A DNA stretch of 64,000 nt from Bacteroidales bacterium (GTDB lineage: Bacteria; Bacteroidota; Bacteroidia; Bacteroidales; VadinHA17): NCBI GenBank assembly GCA_016715075.1, contig JADKBK010000038.1, forward strand, positions 62,001-126,000, read 5' to 3'. Each line of letters opens with the position of its first letter. Positions within the stretch are counted from its first letter, which is position 1. Both the position numbers and the translations under genes were made by a program. Positions 9,053 through 17,072 of this stretch are shown here, piece after piece. The notes below the pieces were generated by a model. It did not search any database. It worked only from the letters and a program-made list of their open reading frames with translations, and was not told where the DNA came from.

Positions 9053-10290
9053 GGTTTCTGGTTTCCTGAATAAGATAAAAGCCGCTGTTCTCCCTCCAAT
9101 GTCCTGAGTCTGGTCAGGTCCTGAGTGAATTCAAGAGTGCCCAGGTATTTTCCTTCCTTATCCCTTATCGCATAATAATCTATATAGATAAATTTCCCCC
9201 GCATATTAATCCAGAAGGAAGCGGTACTTTGGGTTCCGTTCCTGAAATCATTCAGGATCTGCTCTACAACATGAACGCTTGATGGCGGATGGCACATCCT
9301 TACATCACGGCCTATTATTGCCCTGTTTCGTGTAAAGACCCTGTCGGGCCCCAGGCTGAAGAATTTCACCTTGTCATCTTTATCAACAAAGGTCAGATCA
9401 ACAGGCAAGGTCCTGAAGATAGCCTCCAGCTCATCCGGATTAAAGCTTCCCGTTGAGAGCTGTATATTCCTGCCGGTATTATAGACAACTTCGCCGGCTT
9501 CAGCATTTTCAGGTTTCCATTCAACAGCCGGATCATAGAGGCAATAGCCAAATTCCATTGTCTGATTGTAGATTGAGAGCCAGTCTGTCTCACTGAGTTT
9601 ATCAAGCGACATCGGGAGAAGTATCTCTTCTTCTTTGGTTATCATATCGGCTATACCTTTTACTGCTGGGATTAGCACCAGATCTTTCATTAATAATGCT
9701 TCATCCGCAGAGATATCTCCAGGGGTTCTCACAGATTCAATTGCTCCTTTAAGCATAGCCCTTATCTCATCATGTTTGCCCCACATAACTTTTGGGGGCC
9801 CTGTTATCTCATATTTTTCCAGGAAGGGGAAAAGGAGATATTCCTTCCTCAGATAATGTTTGTTCACATCCATCAGACTGTTAAAATCTGCGTGTACTTT
9901 CAGCATCCATTGTTTTATGTCATGATTCTTCAATGTTTTCAATTCACCGAACAGAATTTCAATCTGGTCAATTACTTTTCCGAGCTCCATGTTCTCTTTT
10001 TTAAAGGTATCCACCGGATGTCCTTCCGGAACTGTTTTTGCGCCAGTCTGGTCGATACGCCCGTCCAGTACAAGCTGATGAATATCGCAAAGCTTCAATA
10101 CCTCTTCGACCGGCAGTCCTTCTGAAATCAGTTCCTGTTCTACTTCCACAACCTCATCATAAGGGATTGACGTCAGCAGCTGGGCGAGTCTGTTCTTTAC
10201 AAGATCAGGAGCTTCTCCGCTGTGAAGCTGTAATATCATATGTTTGAGAAGCTCTTTCCTTTTTTCGGGACTATTCTTGGTTTCATTCAT
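9049..10290 (-). CDS. DUF438, hemerythrin and PAS domain protein
   Basis: A 413-residue soluble protein with three parts. Residues ~10-80 form a DUF438 helical domain (ELLKHMILQLHSGEAPDLVK). Residues ~95-235 form a hemerythrin/HHE bundle with ligand-like residues in HADFNSL, HYLRKEYLLFPFLE, WGKHDEIR and TKEEEILLPM. Residues ~285-400 form a PAS domain (AIFRTLPVDLTFVDKDDKV to GTLEFTQDLTRL). The hemerythrin part probably holds a di-iron centre that senses or binds NO or O2, with PAS as a second sensor. No kinase or output domain follows, so signalling would need a partner. It is coupled to the DUF1858 gene and lies in the Rrf2 operon. Confidence 0.82.
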   Translation of the reverse strand: MNETKNSPEKRKELLKHMILQLHSGEAPDLVKNRLAQLLTSIPYDEVVEVEQELISEGLPVEEVLKLCDIHQLVLDGRIDQTGAKTVPEGHPVDTFKKENMELGKVIDQIEILFGELKTLKNHDIKQWMLKVHADFNSLMDVNKHYLRKEYLLFPFLEKYEITGPPKVMWGKHDEIRAMLKGAIESVRTPGDISADEALLMKDLVLIPAVKGIADMITKEEEILLPMSLDKLSETDWLSIYNQTMEFGYCLYDPAVEWKPENAEAGEVVYNTGRNIQLSTGSFNPDELEAIFRTLPVDLTFVDKDDKVKFFSLGPDRVFTRNRAIIGRDVRMCHPPSSVHVVEQILNDFRNGTQSTASFWINMRGKFIYIDYYAIRDKEGKYLGTLEFTQDLTRLRTLEGEQRLLSYSGNQKP

Positions 10291-10341
10291 TTTGTTTTCT
10301 GTTTTTTAATTTATTAACTGATAAATCCGGGAATACAGCGG

Positions 10342-11316
10342 TCAGATCCTTGCAAGAGCAATACATGAGGCATGCAGGCTGATCGTCAGGATGAGATAGA
10401 GATTCCGGGCCAGTTCAGGCCGCAGACTAAAATATTTATATTTTATTGAATTATGATGACATCCTGCCAGGCAGTCGCCGCAGAGCGTACATGTAATTGA
10501 AGGTTTTGAATTTTTAATATCAATGGGATTCAGTGCGTCGTATTTGCAGAATTTTGTACAGTTCATGCAAAGAGTACAGCTTTTATCGATATACATCCTG
10601 AAGGGATTAATATGCTTAAACAGATTTACCACTGTTCCTACCGGGCAGTACATAACACAATGCACCATCTTTTTACTTTTCATTGAAAAGAGGATCATTA
10701 TTATTATACCAGTGATTCCAAAGGCCAGCGCAATGTAAGTTGAGATAATACCCGGGACATTGAGCCATCTCAGCACCAGAGCCATTGTTATAACCAGCAG
10801 CAGAATCGTGGATTTGATTGCTCCTTTATATTTAAGGATCTCTCTGGAAGTCTTTCCTCCTGATGCTATGTTGTCAAATGCCCCGAAATAGCAGAGCTGA
10901 CTGCACCAGGCTGGTCCTGTCAGGACAACTGTGCTTATAAAGAGGATTGTCATTACCGAAAGCTGGCCTCTGTAGAGAGGTCCCCCGATGATCATCATTG
11001 GTATCGGGAGATGCAGCTTACCAGTCATGAGGAATTTATCATAACCGACCAGTCCTATAAATAACTGGGTGAAGAATACTATAGAAAAGATGGTCCATGT
11101 TATTTTTCGCCACTTTGGAACATTAACCGGGTCCTGCATTTTGTAGATGACAAATGCTCCATAAATTGATATGAGTAATATTTCGGCCCATCCGCCGCCA
11201 TTAATAAATCTTTCAGCCAGGATCATAGGCCTGGGAATCATCAGCTGAACAAAGGCCAGAAGGACGAAAGTAAGTGTGAAGACTGCAAGTGGCAGTCTGA
11301 ATTTCTTTTCAGTCAT
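10342..11316 (-). CDS. NapH/NosR-like polyferredoxin membrane protein
   Basis: A 324-residue integral membrane protein with about six hydrophobic segments and an iron-sulfur C-terminal region. Cysteine signatures are WCSQLCYFGAF, CVMYCPVGT, CTLCMNCTKFC and CTLCGDCLAGCHH; the last two are 4Fe-4S ferredoxin motifs. Relatives (NapH, NosR, YccM, CcoG-like proteins) pass electrons from quinol or NADH-linked carriers to periplasmic or stress reductases. The start overlaps the end of the Rrf2 gene by 4 nt, so they are co-translated. In this setting it probably supplies electrons for NO or oxidative defence; the partner is unknown. Confidence 0.8.
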   Translation of the reverse strand: MTEKKFRLPLAVFTLTFVLLAFVQLMIPRPMILAERFINGGGWAEILLISIYGAFVIYKMQDPVNVPKWRKITWTIFSIVFFTQLFIGLVGYDKFLMTGKLHLPIPMMIIGGPLYRGQLSVMTILFISTVVLTGPAWCSQLCYFGAFDNIASGGKTSREILKYKGAIKSTILLLVITMALVLRWLNVPGIISTYIALAFGITGIIIMILFSMKSKKMVHCVMYCPVGTVVNLFKHINPFRMYIDKSCTLCMNCTKFCKYDALNPIDIKNSKPSITCTLCGDCLAGCHHNSIKYKYFSLRPELARNLYLILTISLHASCIALARI

Positions 11317-11753
11317 ACAAGAGATTTCTTAAGGTCAATTTCCTTTTTATGTACTTTTTCTGCCAGACTTTGTACTGTCTCTCCGGAAACAAGCTTATTG
11401 ATTGATTCACGTATAGGGGCGTATTTTTCATGGAGAGGGCAGGGGTTGTTCTCATTACAATTTTTCAAGCCTATTCCGCATCCGGAGAATGACCGGTCTC
11501 CTTCAGTGGCAGAGATAAGTTTCTTTAGAGACAGGTCAGGCTTTTCGGGGTCAAAGTAGAATCCCCCGCCTTTCCCTTTTATTGATTCAAGGAATCCGGT
11601 CCTTACGAGGCGTTGTAAAATTTTGGCTGTAAAGAATGGAGGTGCCTCAATTTCCTTTGATACCTCCGCTGTACCTGGCCGGCGGTTCTTCAGATTCTGT
11701 AACTTAATATATATCAGACCTCTGAGAGCGTATTCTGTTTCCTTGTTAAACAT
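11313..11753 (-). CDS. Rrf2-family iron-sulfur regulator (NsrR/IscR-like)
   Basis: A 146-residue winged-helix regulator with the usual Rrf2 start (MFNKETEYALRGLIYI), recognition helix FFTAKILQRLVRTGF and wing KGKGGGFYF. Three cysteines, C-x6-C-x5-C within GCGIGLKNCNENNPC, match the position of the cluster ligands of NsrR and IscR, though spacing differs slightly. It heads the leftward block and is divergent from ric, hemerythrin and NO reductase. By analogy with NsrR it likely senses NO through its cluster and controls both directions. It could instead be an IscR-type sensor of iron-sulfur status; gene context favours NO. Confidence 0.87.
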   Translation of the reverse strand: MFNKETEYALRGLIYIKLQNLKNRRPGTAEVSKEIEAPPFFTAKILQRLVRTGFLESIKGKGGGFYFDPEKPDLSLKKLISATEGDRSFSGCGIGLKNCNENNPCPLHEKYAPIRESINKLVSGETVQSLAEKVHKKEIDLKKSLV

Positions 11754-11783
11754 TTTTGATTAGAATTGGTAGTTATAACACTG

Positions 11784-11791
11784 CAAAAATA
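11784..11791 (-). promoter_or_regulatory. Candidate -7 box of Rrf2 operon promoter
   Basis: On the minus strand it reads TATTTTTG, fitting TAnnTTTG, about 31 nt before the Rrf2 start codon. I could not see a clear -33 box at the proper distance. It lies in the 126-nt divergent spacer shared with ric. Confidence 0.4.
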
Positions 11792-11813
11792 ATAAAAATA
11801 ATTTAAAAATTAC

Positions 11814-11855
11814 TAAAAGACCTTTTTGTCCTTTAATAAATTATTTTTAACTTTG
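11814..11855 (+). promoter_or_regulatory. ric promoter with overlapping inverted-repeat operator candidate
   Basis: TTTG (11825-11828), 19 nt, and TAACTTTG (11848-11855) form a good Bacteroidota promoter about 24 nt before the ric ATG. Straddling its -33 box is an inverted repeat, TAAAAGAC (11814-11821), six bases, GTCCTTTA (11828-11835), with one mismatch between arms. A repressor bound there would block the promoter, so it is a natural operator for the divergent Rrf2 regulator. A CRP/FNR-type site is the alternative. Confidence 0.5.
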
Positions 11856-11879
11856 CTGCTGAAATTAATCAATATAATT

Positions 11880-12569
11880 ATGAAAAAGGAAAATTCGATA
11901 GGTGAAATAGTCGCAATGGATTTCAGGGCAGCCTCGATTTTTAAGGCAGCCGGGATAGATTTCTGCTGCGGGGGAAAGATGACCATTGAAGAGGCCTGCA
12001 ATGATAAAGGCATAGATCAGGCTGAGGTTGAGATAAAATTAGCAGGACTTGAATCTGAACCTGAAGATACGGCTCACAACTTTATTGAGTGGGATCCTGG
12101 CTTTCTATGTGATTATATCATGAATACACATCACAGGTTTGTTCTGAAATCGCTGCCGGAGCTGGTTCAATATACAGAGAAGATTGCCAGAGTTCACGGA
12201 GACAACCATCCTGAATTAAAGGAGGTTTCGGGTCTATTTGCCGAGATAAACCGTGAACTGCTGCAACATTTGAAGAATGAGGAAGAAAACCTTTTCCCTG
12301 CCATAAAGGAATTCCTGAAGTCAGGTTCCGTGAAGGCAAAAGCTACTATTAAAACTCAAATTGCCAGGCTGTCTGCTGAGCATGATTTCGCCGGTGGTGC
12401 CATGGATAAGATCAATATAATAACCAAGGGTTATGCTGTGCCGGCGGATGGCTGCAACACCTATCAGGTAACTTTTCGCCTGCTGGAACAGTTTGAAGAT
12501 GATCTGCATGTTCATGTGCATCTTGAAAATAACATCTTGTTTCCCAAAGCATTAAAATCAGTCAATTAA
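11880..12569 (+). CDS. ric: Iron-sulfur cluster repair di-iron protein
   Basis: A 229-residue member of the Ric/YtfE/ScdA family, which restores iron-sulfur clusters damaged by NO or peroxide. The short N-terminal ScdA_N domain carries the signature FCCGGKMTIEEAC near residue 30. A hemerythrin-like four-helix bundle follows, with ligands visible in THHRFVLKSL, HGDNHPELKE, HLKNEEENLFP, AEHDFAGG and HVHLENNILFP. The ATG at 11880 is chosen because the in-frame upstream codon at 11826 would lie within the promoter. It leads the rightward operon with a hemerythrin 11 nt downstream and the NO reductase. Confidence 0.92.
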   Translation: MKKENSIGEIVAMDFRAASIFKAAGIDFCCGGKMTIEEACNDKGIDQAEVEIKLAGLESEPEDTAHNFIEWDPGFLCDYIMNTHHRFVLKSLPELVQYTEKIARVHGDNHPELKEVSGLFAEINRELLQHLKNEEENLFPAIKEFLKSGSVKAKATIKTQIARLSAEHDFAGGAMDKINIITKGYAVPADGCNTYQVTFRLLEQFEDDLHVHVHLENNILFPKALKSVN

Positions 12570-12580
12570 ATGAATTCAAT

Positions 12581-13126
12581 ATGAATACAGCGACAAAAAA
12601 TCTTGAAGACGACCATGTTCATATCCTGAAGCTTATTCAGGTCATGGAACGGGTCATAGGTACAGATAATCCCGACATCGGACACCTTGAGAGCATTGTG
12701 GATACGATCCGGAATTTTGCAGACGGACTTCATCATGCCAAGGAGGAGAACCAGTTTTTCCCGTTCCTTGCAAAAAGAGGATTTTCCTTATCTCAGGGAC
12801 CGGTGGCAGTTATGCTTAATGAGCATGTTCGCGGGCGGGAGTTTGTCAGAGGCATGAGAGATAATATTGCCAGATATCAAGGCGGAAATACTTCAGCCCT
12901 TGGGAATATCTACTCAAATATGGCTGGATATGCTGAATTGCTTCAAAGTCACATTCTCAAAGAAAACAATATTCTTTTCCGGATGGCCGACAATGCTTTG
13001 TCTGAAACGGACCACCAGGAACTGCTGACAAAATTTGCGGAAGCAGAAGGAGAGCATCCATCCGGATCCTCTTCTTCAGATCATATAAAAATGATAGAAA
13101 ACCTTGCCTCTTTCTATGGGGTTTGA
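12581..13126 (+). CDS. Hemerythrin-domain protein
   Basis: A 181-residue soluble four-helix hemerythrin/HHE protein. Likely di-iron ligands occur in DDHVHILKLI (near residue 12), HHAKEENQFFPFL (about 50-62), LNEHVRGREFV (about 80) and SHILKENNILFRM (about 125). It lies between ric and the NO reductase with short gaps, so is probably transcribed with both. Proteins of this type in denitrification or NO-defence operons are thought to bind NO or O2 or to carry iron; which applies here is not decided. Confidence 0.85.
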   Translation: MNTATKNLEDDHVHILKLIQVMERVIGTDNPDIGHLESIVDTIRNFADGLHHAKEENQFFPFLAKRGFSLSQGPVAVMLNEHVRGREFVRGMRDNIARYQGGNTSALGNIYSNMAGYAELLQSHILKENNILFRMADNALSETDHQELLTKFAEAEGEHPSGSSSSDHIKMIENLASFYGV

Positions 13127-13169
13127 ATAAAGATAAATATCAAAATTAATCCCTTAAAATTAGCTAAAT

Positions 13170-15413
13170 ATGACAACAAGAAAACTTTGGATTGGGTTTA
13201 TTGCCGTTATGGTGATCTCTTTTTCTGTTCTCCTTTATTTTGGCAGGGAGATATACCGTAAGGCTCCGCCGATACCCGATAAGGTAATAAAGTCGGATGG
13301 GACATTATTGTTTACAGGACAGGATATCAGGGATGGTCAGAATGTATGGCAATCCCTGGGAGGTCAGGAGATAGGTACTGTCTGGGGACATGGTGCTTAT
13401 CAGGCCCCCGACTGGAGCGCCGACTGGCTTCATAAGGAGGCTGTATATATCCTCAACGGCCTGGCAATGCAGCAGGATGGGATTCCCTATGAAAAGCTGA
13501 GTGATGAGAGGAAGGCATTTCTTAAAGTATTACTTCAGAAGGATCTCAGGAAAAACAGATATGATCCTGCAACAAGGACACTCACAGTTTCTGATTTGAG
13601 AGCTGAGGCAATTGCATCAAACAGTAAGTTCTATGGCGGACTTTTCACAAATGATCCTGCACTGGCTGATCTGCGTGATGCCTACAGTATTCCTGAAAAT
13701 TCACTCAAAGATCCGGCGAGGGTCCCGCTTCTTAATTCATTCTTCTTCTGGATATCCTGGTCGTGCGTAACTGAACGTCCGGGTATGGCGATCACCTATA
13801 CCAATAACTGGCCTTCTGAGGAGCTTGTGGGCAACAGGCCTACCGGTTCTCTTCTTCTATGGACAGGCTTCAGTGTTATTGTACTTCTTGCAGGAATAGG
13901 CCTTATGGTATGGTATTATGCCCGCAGGAGGGGTGAAGATACGGATGCAATTCCAGCTAAATTTCCTCTGTTGAAAGAAATTCAGACTCCATCGCAAAAG
14001 GCGACTGTAAAATATTTCTGGATAGTATCTGCGTTATTGCTTGTACAGGTTATTATGGGTGTCATCACCGCCCACTTTGGTGTCGAAGGCCAGTCATTTT
14101 ACGGAATTCCCCTGGCGAAATTTCTGCCCTATTCGGTTTCAAGAACATGGCATATTCAGATTGCAATTTTCTGGATTGCGACGTCATGGCTTGCAACAGG
14201 CTTGTATTATGCTCCCGCTATTTCAGGTGTAGAACCGAAATTTCAGAGGTTCGGTGTCAATTTCCTGTTTGGAGCCCTGCTTCTTATAGTTGTAGGATCT
14301 CTGGCCGGCCAGTGGTTCGGAGTAATGCAGAAACTTGGCTATGTCCAGAATTTCTGGTTCGGACATCAGGGGTATGAATATGTCGATCTTGGCAGGTTCT
14401 GGCAGGCATTCCTTTTTGTAGGACTGATCATCTGGCTTTTGTTAATGGGACGTGCAATCATGCCGGCTCTGAAACAGAAGTCTGAGAACAGGAATCTTCT
14501 CGTTTTATTCCTGATATCAACAATAGCTATTGCAGGATTTTACGGGGCCGGACTCATGTGGGGCAGACAGACAAACCTTGCAATTGCTGAATACTGGCGC
14601 TGGTGGGTAGTTCACCTCTGGGTTGAAGGATTCTTTGAAGTATTTGCAGCTGTGGTTGTTGCTTTTCTGTTTGTAAGGCTGCAGATCCTTAAGGCTGCAA
14701 CAGCAACTCTCGCGGTGCTGTTCTCTACTATTGTTTTCCTAAGCGGAGGGATCCTTGGTACTTTCCATCATCTCTATTTCACCGGAACGCCTACGGCAGT
14801 TCTGGCTCTGGGAGCAACATTCAGCGCCCTTGAAGTAGTGCCACTTGTACTTATGGGTTTTGAAGCATGGGATAACGTGAAGCTCAGCAGGAGCATATCA
14901 TGGATTAAGGCATACAGATGGCCGGTCTACTGTTTTATTGCTGTCGCTTTCTGGAACCTTGTCGGAGCAGGTATATTCGGATTTCTTATTAATCCGCCTA
15001 TCGCACTTTACTATATGCAGGGTTTAAATACAACTCCCGTACATGGACATACAGCTCTTTTCGGGGTTTATGGTATGCTGGGCATAGGGCTCATGCTGTT
15101 CGTGCTTCGCGATATGGACAAAGAGGCTGTATGGAAGGAGAAATGGGTGAAGTTCGCCTTCTGGAGTATAAATATCGGTCTTACTGCAATGGTCCTTCTT
15201 AGTGTTCTTCCAATAGGTCTTGCCCAGACTGTAGCAAGCGTAAAAGAAGGATTATGGTATGCACGTTCTGCGGAATTTCTGCATCAGCCTGCCATGATAA
15301 CACTGAAATGGCTGAGAGTGATCGGAGATACAATATTTGCAGTTGGAACAGTTGCCCTGGCATGGTTCATTTTCGGACTGAAAGGGGGTTGGAGCATAGA
15401 GAAGAGAGACTAG
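13170..15413 (+). CDS. norZ: Quinol-dependent nitric oxide reductase, single subunit
   Basis: Reduces 2 NO to N2O at the inner membrane using quinol. At 747 residues with about 14 membrane segments it matches qNOR. The N-terminal extension fused to the catalytic domain (NVWQSLGGQEIGTVWGHGAY) lacks a CxxCH heme-c motif, as expected for the quinol type. Heme and non-heme iron ligand regions are visible in SRTWHIQIAIFW, WWVVHLWVEGFFEVF, LGTFHHLYF and HGHTALFGVYG. It ends the ric-hemerythrin operon. With the regulator nearby and no other denitrification genes in view, it looks like a detoxifying rather than respiratory enzyme, though respiration is not excluded. Confidence 0.93.
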   Translation: MTTRKLWIGFIAVMVISFSVLLYFGREIYRKAPPIPDKVIKSDGTLLFTGQDIRDGQNVWQSLGGQEIGTVWGHGAYQAPDWSADWLHKEAVYILNGLAMQQDGIPYEKLSDERKAFLKVLLQKDLRKNRYDPATRTLTVSDLRAEAIASNSKFYGGLFTNDPALADLRDAYSIPENSLKDPARVPLLNSFFFWISWSCVTERPGMAITYTNNWPSEELVGNRPTGSLLLWTGFSVIVLLAGIGLMVWYYARRRGEDTDAIPAKFPLLKEIQTPSQKATVKYFWIVSALLLVQVIMGVITAHFGVEGQSFYGIPLAKFLPYSVSRTWHIQIAIFWIATSWLATGLYYAPAISGVEPKFQRFGVNFLFGALLLIVVGSLAGQWFGVMQKLGYVQNFWFGHQGYEYVDLGRFWQAFLFVGLIIWLLLMGRAIMPALKQKSENRNLLVLFLISTIAIAGFYGAGLMWGRQTNLAIAEYWRWWVVHLWVEGFFEVFAAVVVAFLFVRLQILKAATATLAVLFSTIVFLSGGILGTFHHLYFTGTPTAVLALGATFSALEVVPLVLMGFEAWDNVKLSRSISWIKAYRWPVYCFIAVAFWNLVGAGIFGFLINPPIALYYMQGLNTTPVHGHTALFGVYGMLGIGLMLFVLRDMDKEAVWKEKWVKFAFWSINIGLTAMVLLSVLPIGLAQTVASVKEGLWYARSAEFLHQPAMITLKWLRVIGDTIFAVGTVALAWFIFGLKGGWSIEKRD

Positions 15414-15446
15414 AGTGATTAAGGTGACTAAAGTGACCAGAGTTAC
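15414..15446. repeat. Degenerate 9-bp tandem repeat after the NO reductase
   Basis: Immediately after the qNOR stop are roughly four imperfect 9-bp units of the form AGAGTGATT, AAGGTGACT, AAAGTGACC, AGAGTTACT. A partly complementary CACTTTAGTTAC follows at about 15464, so a weak stem could form. It may contribute to transcript termination; no clear T-tract hairpin was found. Confidence 0.4.
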
Positions 15447-15546
15447 TGACATGAGGTGGCTGTGGCACTTTAGTTACTTTTATTCTTGCATTAAATCTAT
15501 CAGAGCGTTAACTTAGTAGATTGAAATAAGTTAAAACAGATCTGAT

Positions 15547-16932
15547 ATGTTTAAGAGTGAAGTATATACAAAGAGGAGAGAAGAGCTCCAGAAAAAACTA
15601 AAGGGAGGAATAGCACTGTTTATCGGAAATACAGAATCTCCTATGAATTATCCGGCGAATACCTACCATTTCAGGCAGGACAGTGACTTCCTCTATTTTT
15701 TCGGGCTTGATATCCCCGGATTAACAGGGGTTATGGATTTCGACTCGGGAAAAGACTGGGTATTCGGCAATGACTTCGATCTGGATGATATCATATGGAT
15801 GGGACCGCAGCCATCCATAAAAGATCTTGCTTCAAAATGCGGAGTTAAGAATACAGGTTCGCTTCTGATGCTTGATGAAACCATCAGGGAAGCGCTGGCA
15901 AAGAAAAGAAAGGTTCATTTCCTTCCTCCATATCAGGGTGAGGCAAAGATACTGCTGGGATCCCTTCTGAAGGAGAACCCCTGCCAGATGAAAACCCTTG
16001 CCTCACCCGATCTGATAAAGGCAGTTGTTTCCCTTAGATCAATAAAGGAAAAAGTTGAAATTGAGGAGATTGAAAAAGCAGTCGATATAGCTTTTGAAAT
16101 GCATGTGGCTGCAATGAAAATGTGCAAAAAGGGGGTTAGGGAACAGGATATATTTGGTACAATGGAGGGTCTTGCCCTTATGAAAGGGGCAGGGACCTCC
16201 TTCCCGATCATCCTTAGTATTAACGGGCAGACATTGCATAATCATAACCATGGTAATATTCTTGAGAAAGGAAAGATGATGGTCGCTGATGCCGGAGCTG
16301 AAACCAGACTGCATTATGCATCTGATATTACCCGGACAACTCCGGTTGGCGGCAAATTCAGCCAGCTCCAGAAAGATATTTATGAAATAGTCCTGAAAGC
16401 AAATAGTGAATCAATAGCTTCAGCAGGTCCGGGTCTTTCCAATCTTGAGCTTCATCTGAGGGCATGCAAAATAATTTCAGCTGGCATGAAGGAGCTGGGA
16501 ATCATGAAAGGAGATGTCGATGAGGCTGTTGCAGAAGGGGCACATGCACTTTTTATGCCTCATGGCCTGGGTCATATGATGGGACTTGATGTACACGATA
16601 TGGAAGCTCTTGGTGAAAACTACGTCGGATATAACGATGAAGTAAAAAGAAGTTCCCAGTTTGGCCTTGCCTTCCTGAGATTCGCCCTGCCGTTTAAGCC
16701 CGGCCATGTCTTTACAGTCGAACCCGGGTGCTATTTTATCCCGGAACTGATTGCACAGTGGAAAGCGGAAAAGAGATTTTCAGGGTTCATAAATTACGGC
16801 AAAATTGACAACTATATGTCAATAGGTGGAATACGTATTGAAGATAATGTTCTGATTACAGAAAAAGGTCATAAGTTACTCGGTAAACCAATCCCGAAAA
16901 CTATTAAGGATGTAGAATCAACCTGTTTATAA
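15547..16932 (+). CDS. pepP: Xaa-Pro aminopeptidase (M24B)
   Basis: Dimanganese peptidase that removes N-terminal residues preceding proline. The 461-residue protein has an N-terminal AMP_N domain (YTKRREELQKKLKGGIALF, TYHFRQDSDFLYFFG) and a C-terminal pita-bread fold. Metal ligands are visible in VADAGAETRLHYASDITRT (two Asp), HGLGHMMGLDVHD (His), FTVEPGCYF (Glu) and IRIEDNVLIT (Glu). The start at ATG 15547 is preceded by an A-rich leader. It stands alone, ending just before the palindromic element at 16961. Confidence 0.92.
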   Translation: MFKSEVYTKRREELQKKLKGGIALFIGNTESPMNYPANTYHFRQDSDFLYFFGLDIPGLTGVMDFDSGKDWVFGNDFDLDDIIWMGPQPSIKDLASKCGVKNTGSLLMLDETIREALAKKRKVHFLPPYQGEAKILLGSLLKENPCQMKTLASPDLIKAVVSLRSIKEKVEIEEIEKAVDIAFEMHVAAMKMCKKGVREQDIFGTMEGLALMKGAGTSFPIILSINGQTLHNHNHGNILEKGKMMVADAGAETRLHYASDITRTTPVGGKFSQLQKDIYEIVLKANSESIASAGPGLSNLELHLRACKIISAGMKELGIMKGDVDEAVAEGAHALFMPHGLGHMMGLDVHDMEALGENYVGYNDEVKRSSQFGLAFLRFALPFKPGHVFTVEPGCYFIPELIAQWKAEKRFSGFINYGKIDNYMSIGGIRIEDNVLITEKGHKLLGKPIPKTIKDVESTCL

Positions 16933-16960
16933 TTCTTCTCTGTGTCCCTCTGGGGCTGTT

Positions 16961-17039
16961 GAAAAAGTCAGATCCAAAACCGCAAAGCCCGCCCGACCGG
17001 AGTCAGCCGGGCGGGCTTTGCGGTTAAAATGACTTTTTC
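16961..17039. repeat. Palindromic intergenic element, copy B; strong hairpin
   Basis: A nested dyad between two convergent genes. The outer arms are GAAAAAGTCA (16961-16970) and TGACTTTTTC (17030-17039), 10 bp perfect. The inner stem is an 18-bp perfect match, 16978-16995 with 17008-17025, beginning AACCGCAAAG and ending CTTTGCGGTT, with a 12-nt loop. It shares end words and AACCGC/GCGGTT core with the element at 2806-2940. It can act as a bidirectional terminator for pepP and the epimerase gene, but the shared ends suggest a dispersed repeat family. Confidence 0.8.
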
Positions 17040-17072
17040 ATAAGCCCTGATCCGCAGAAAAGTGATATAAAG

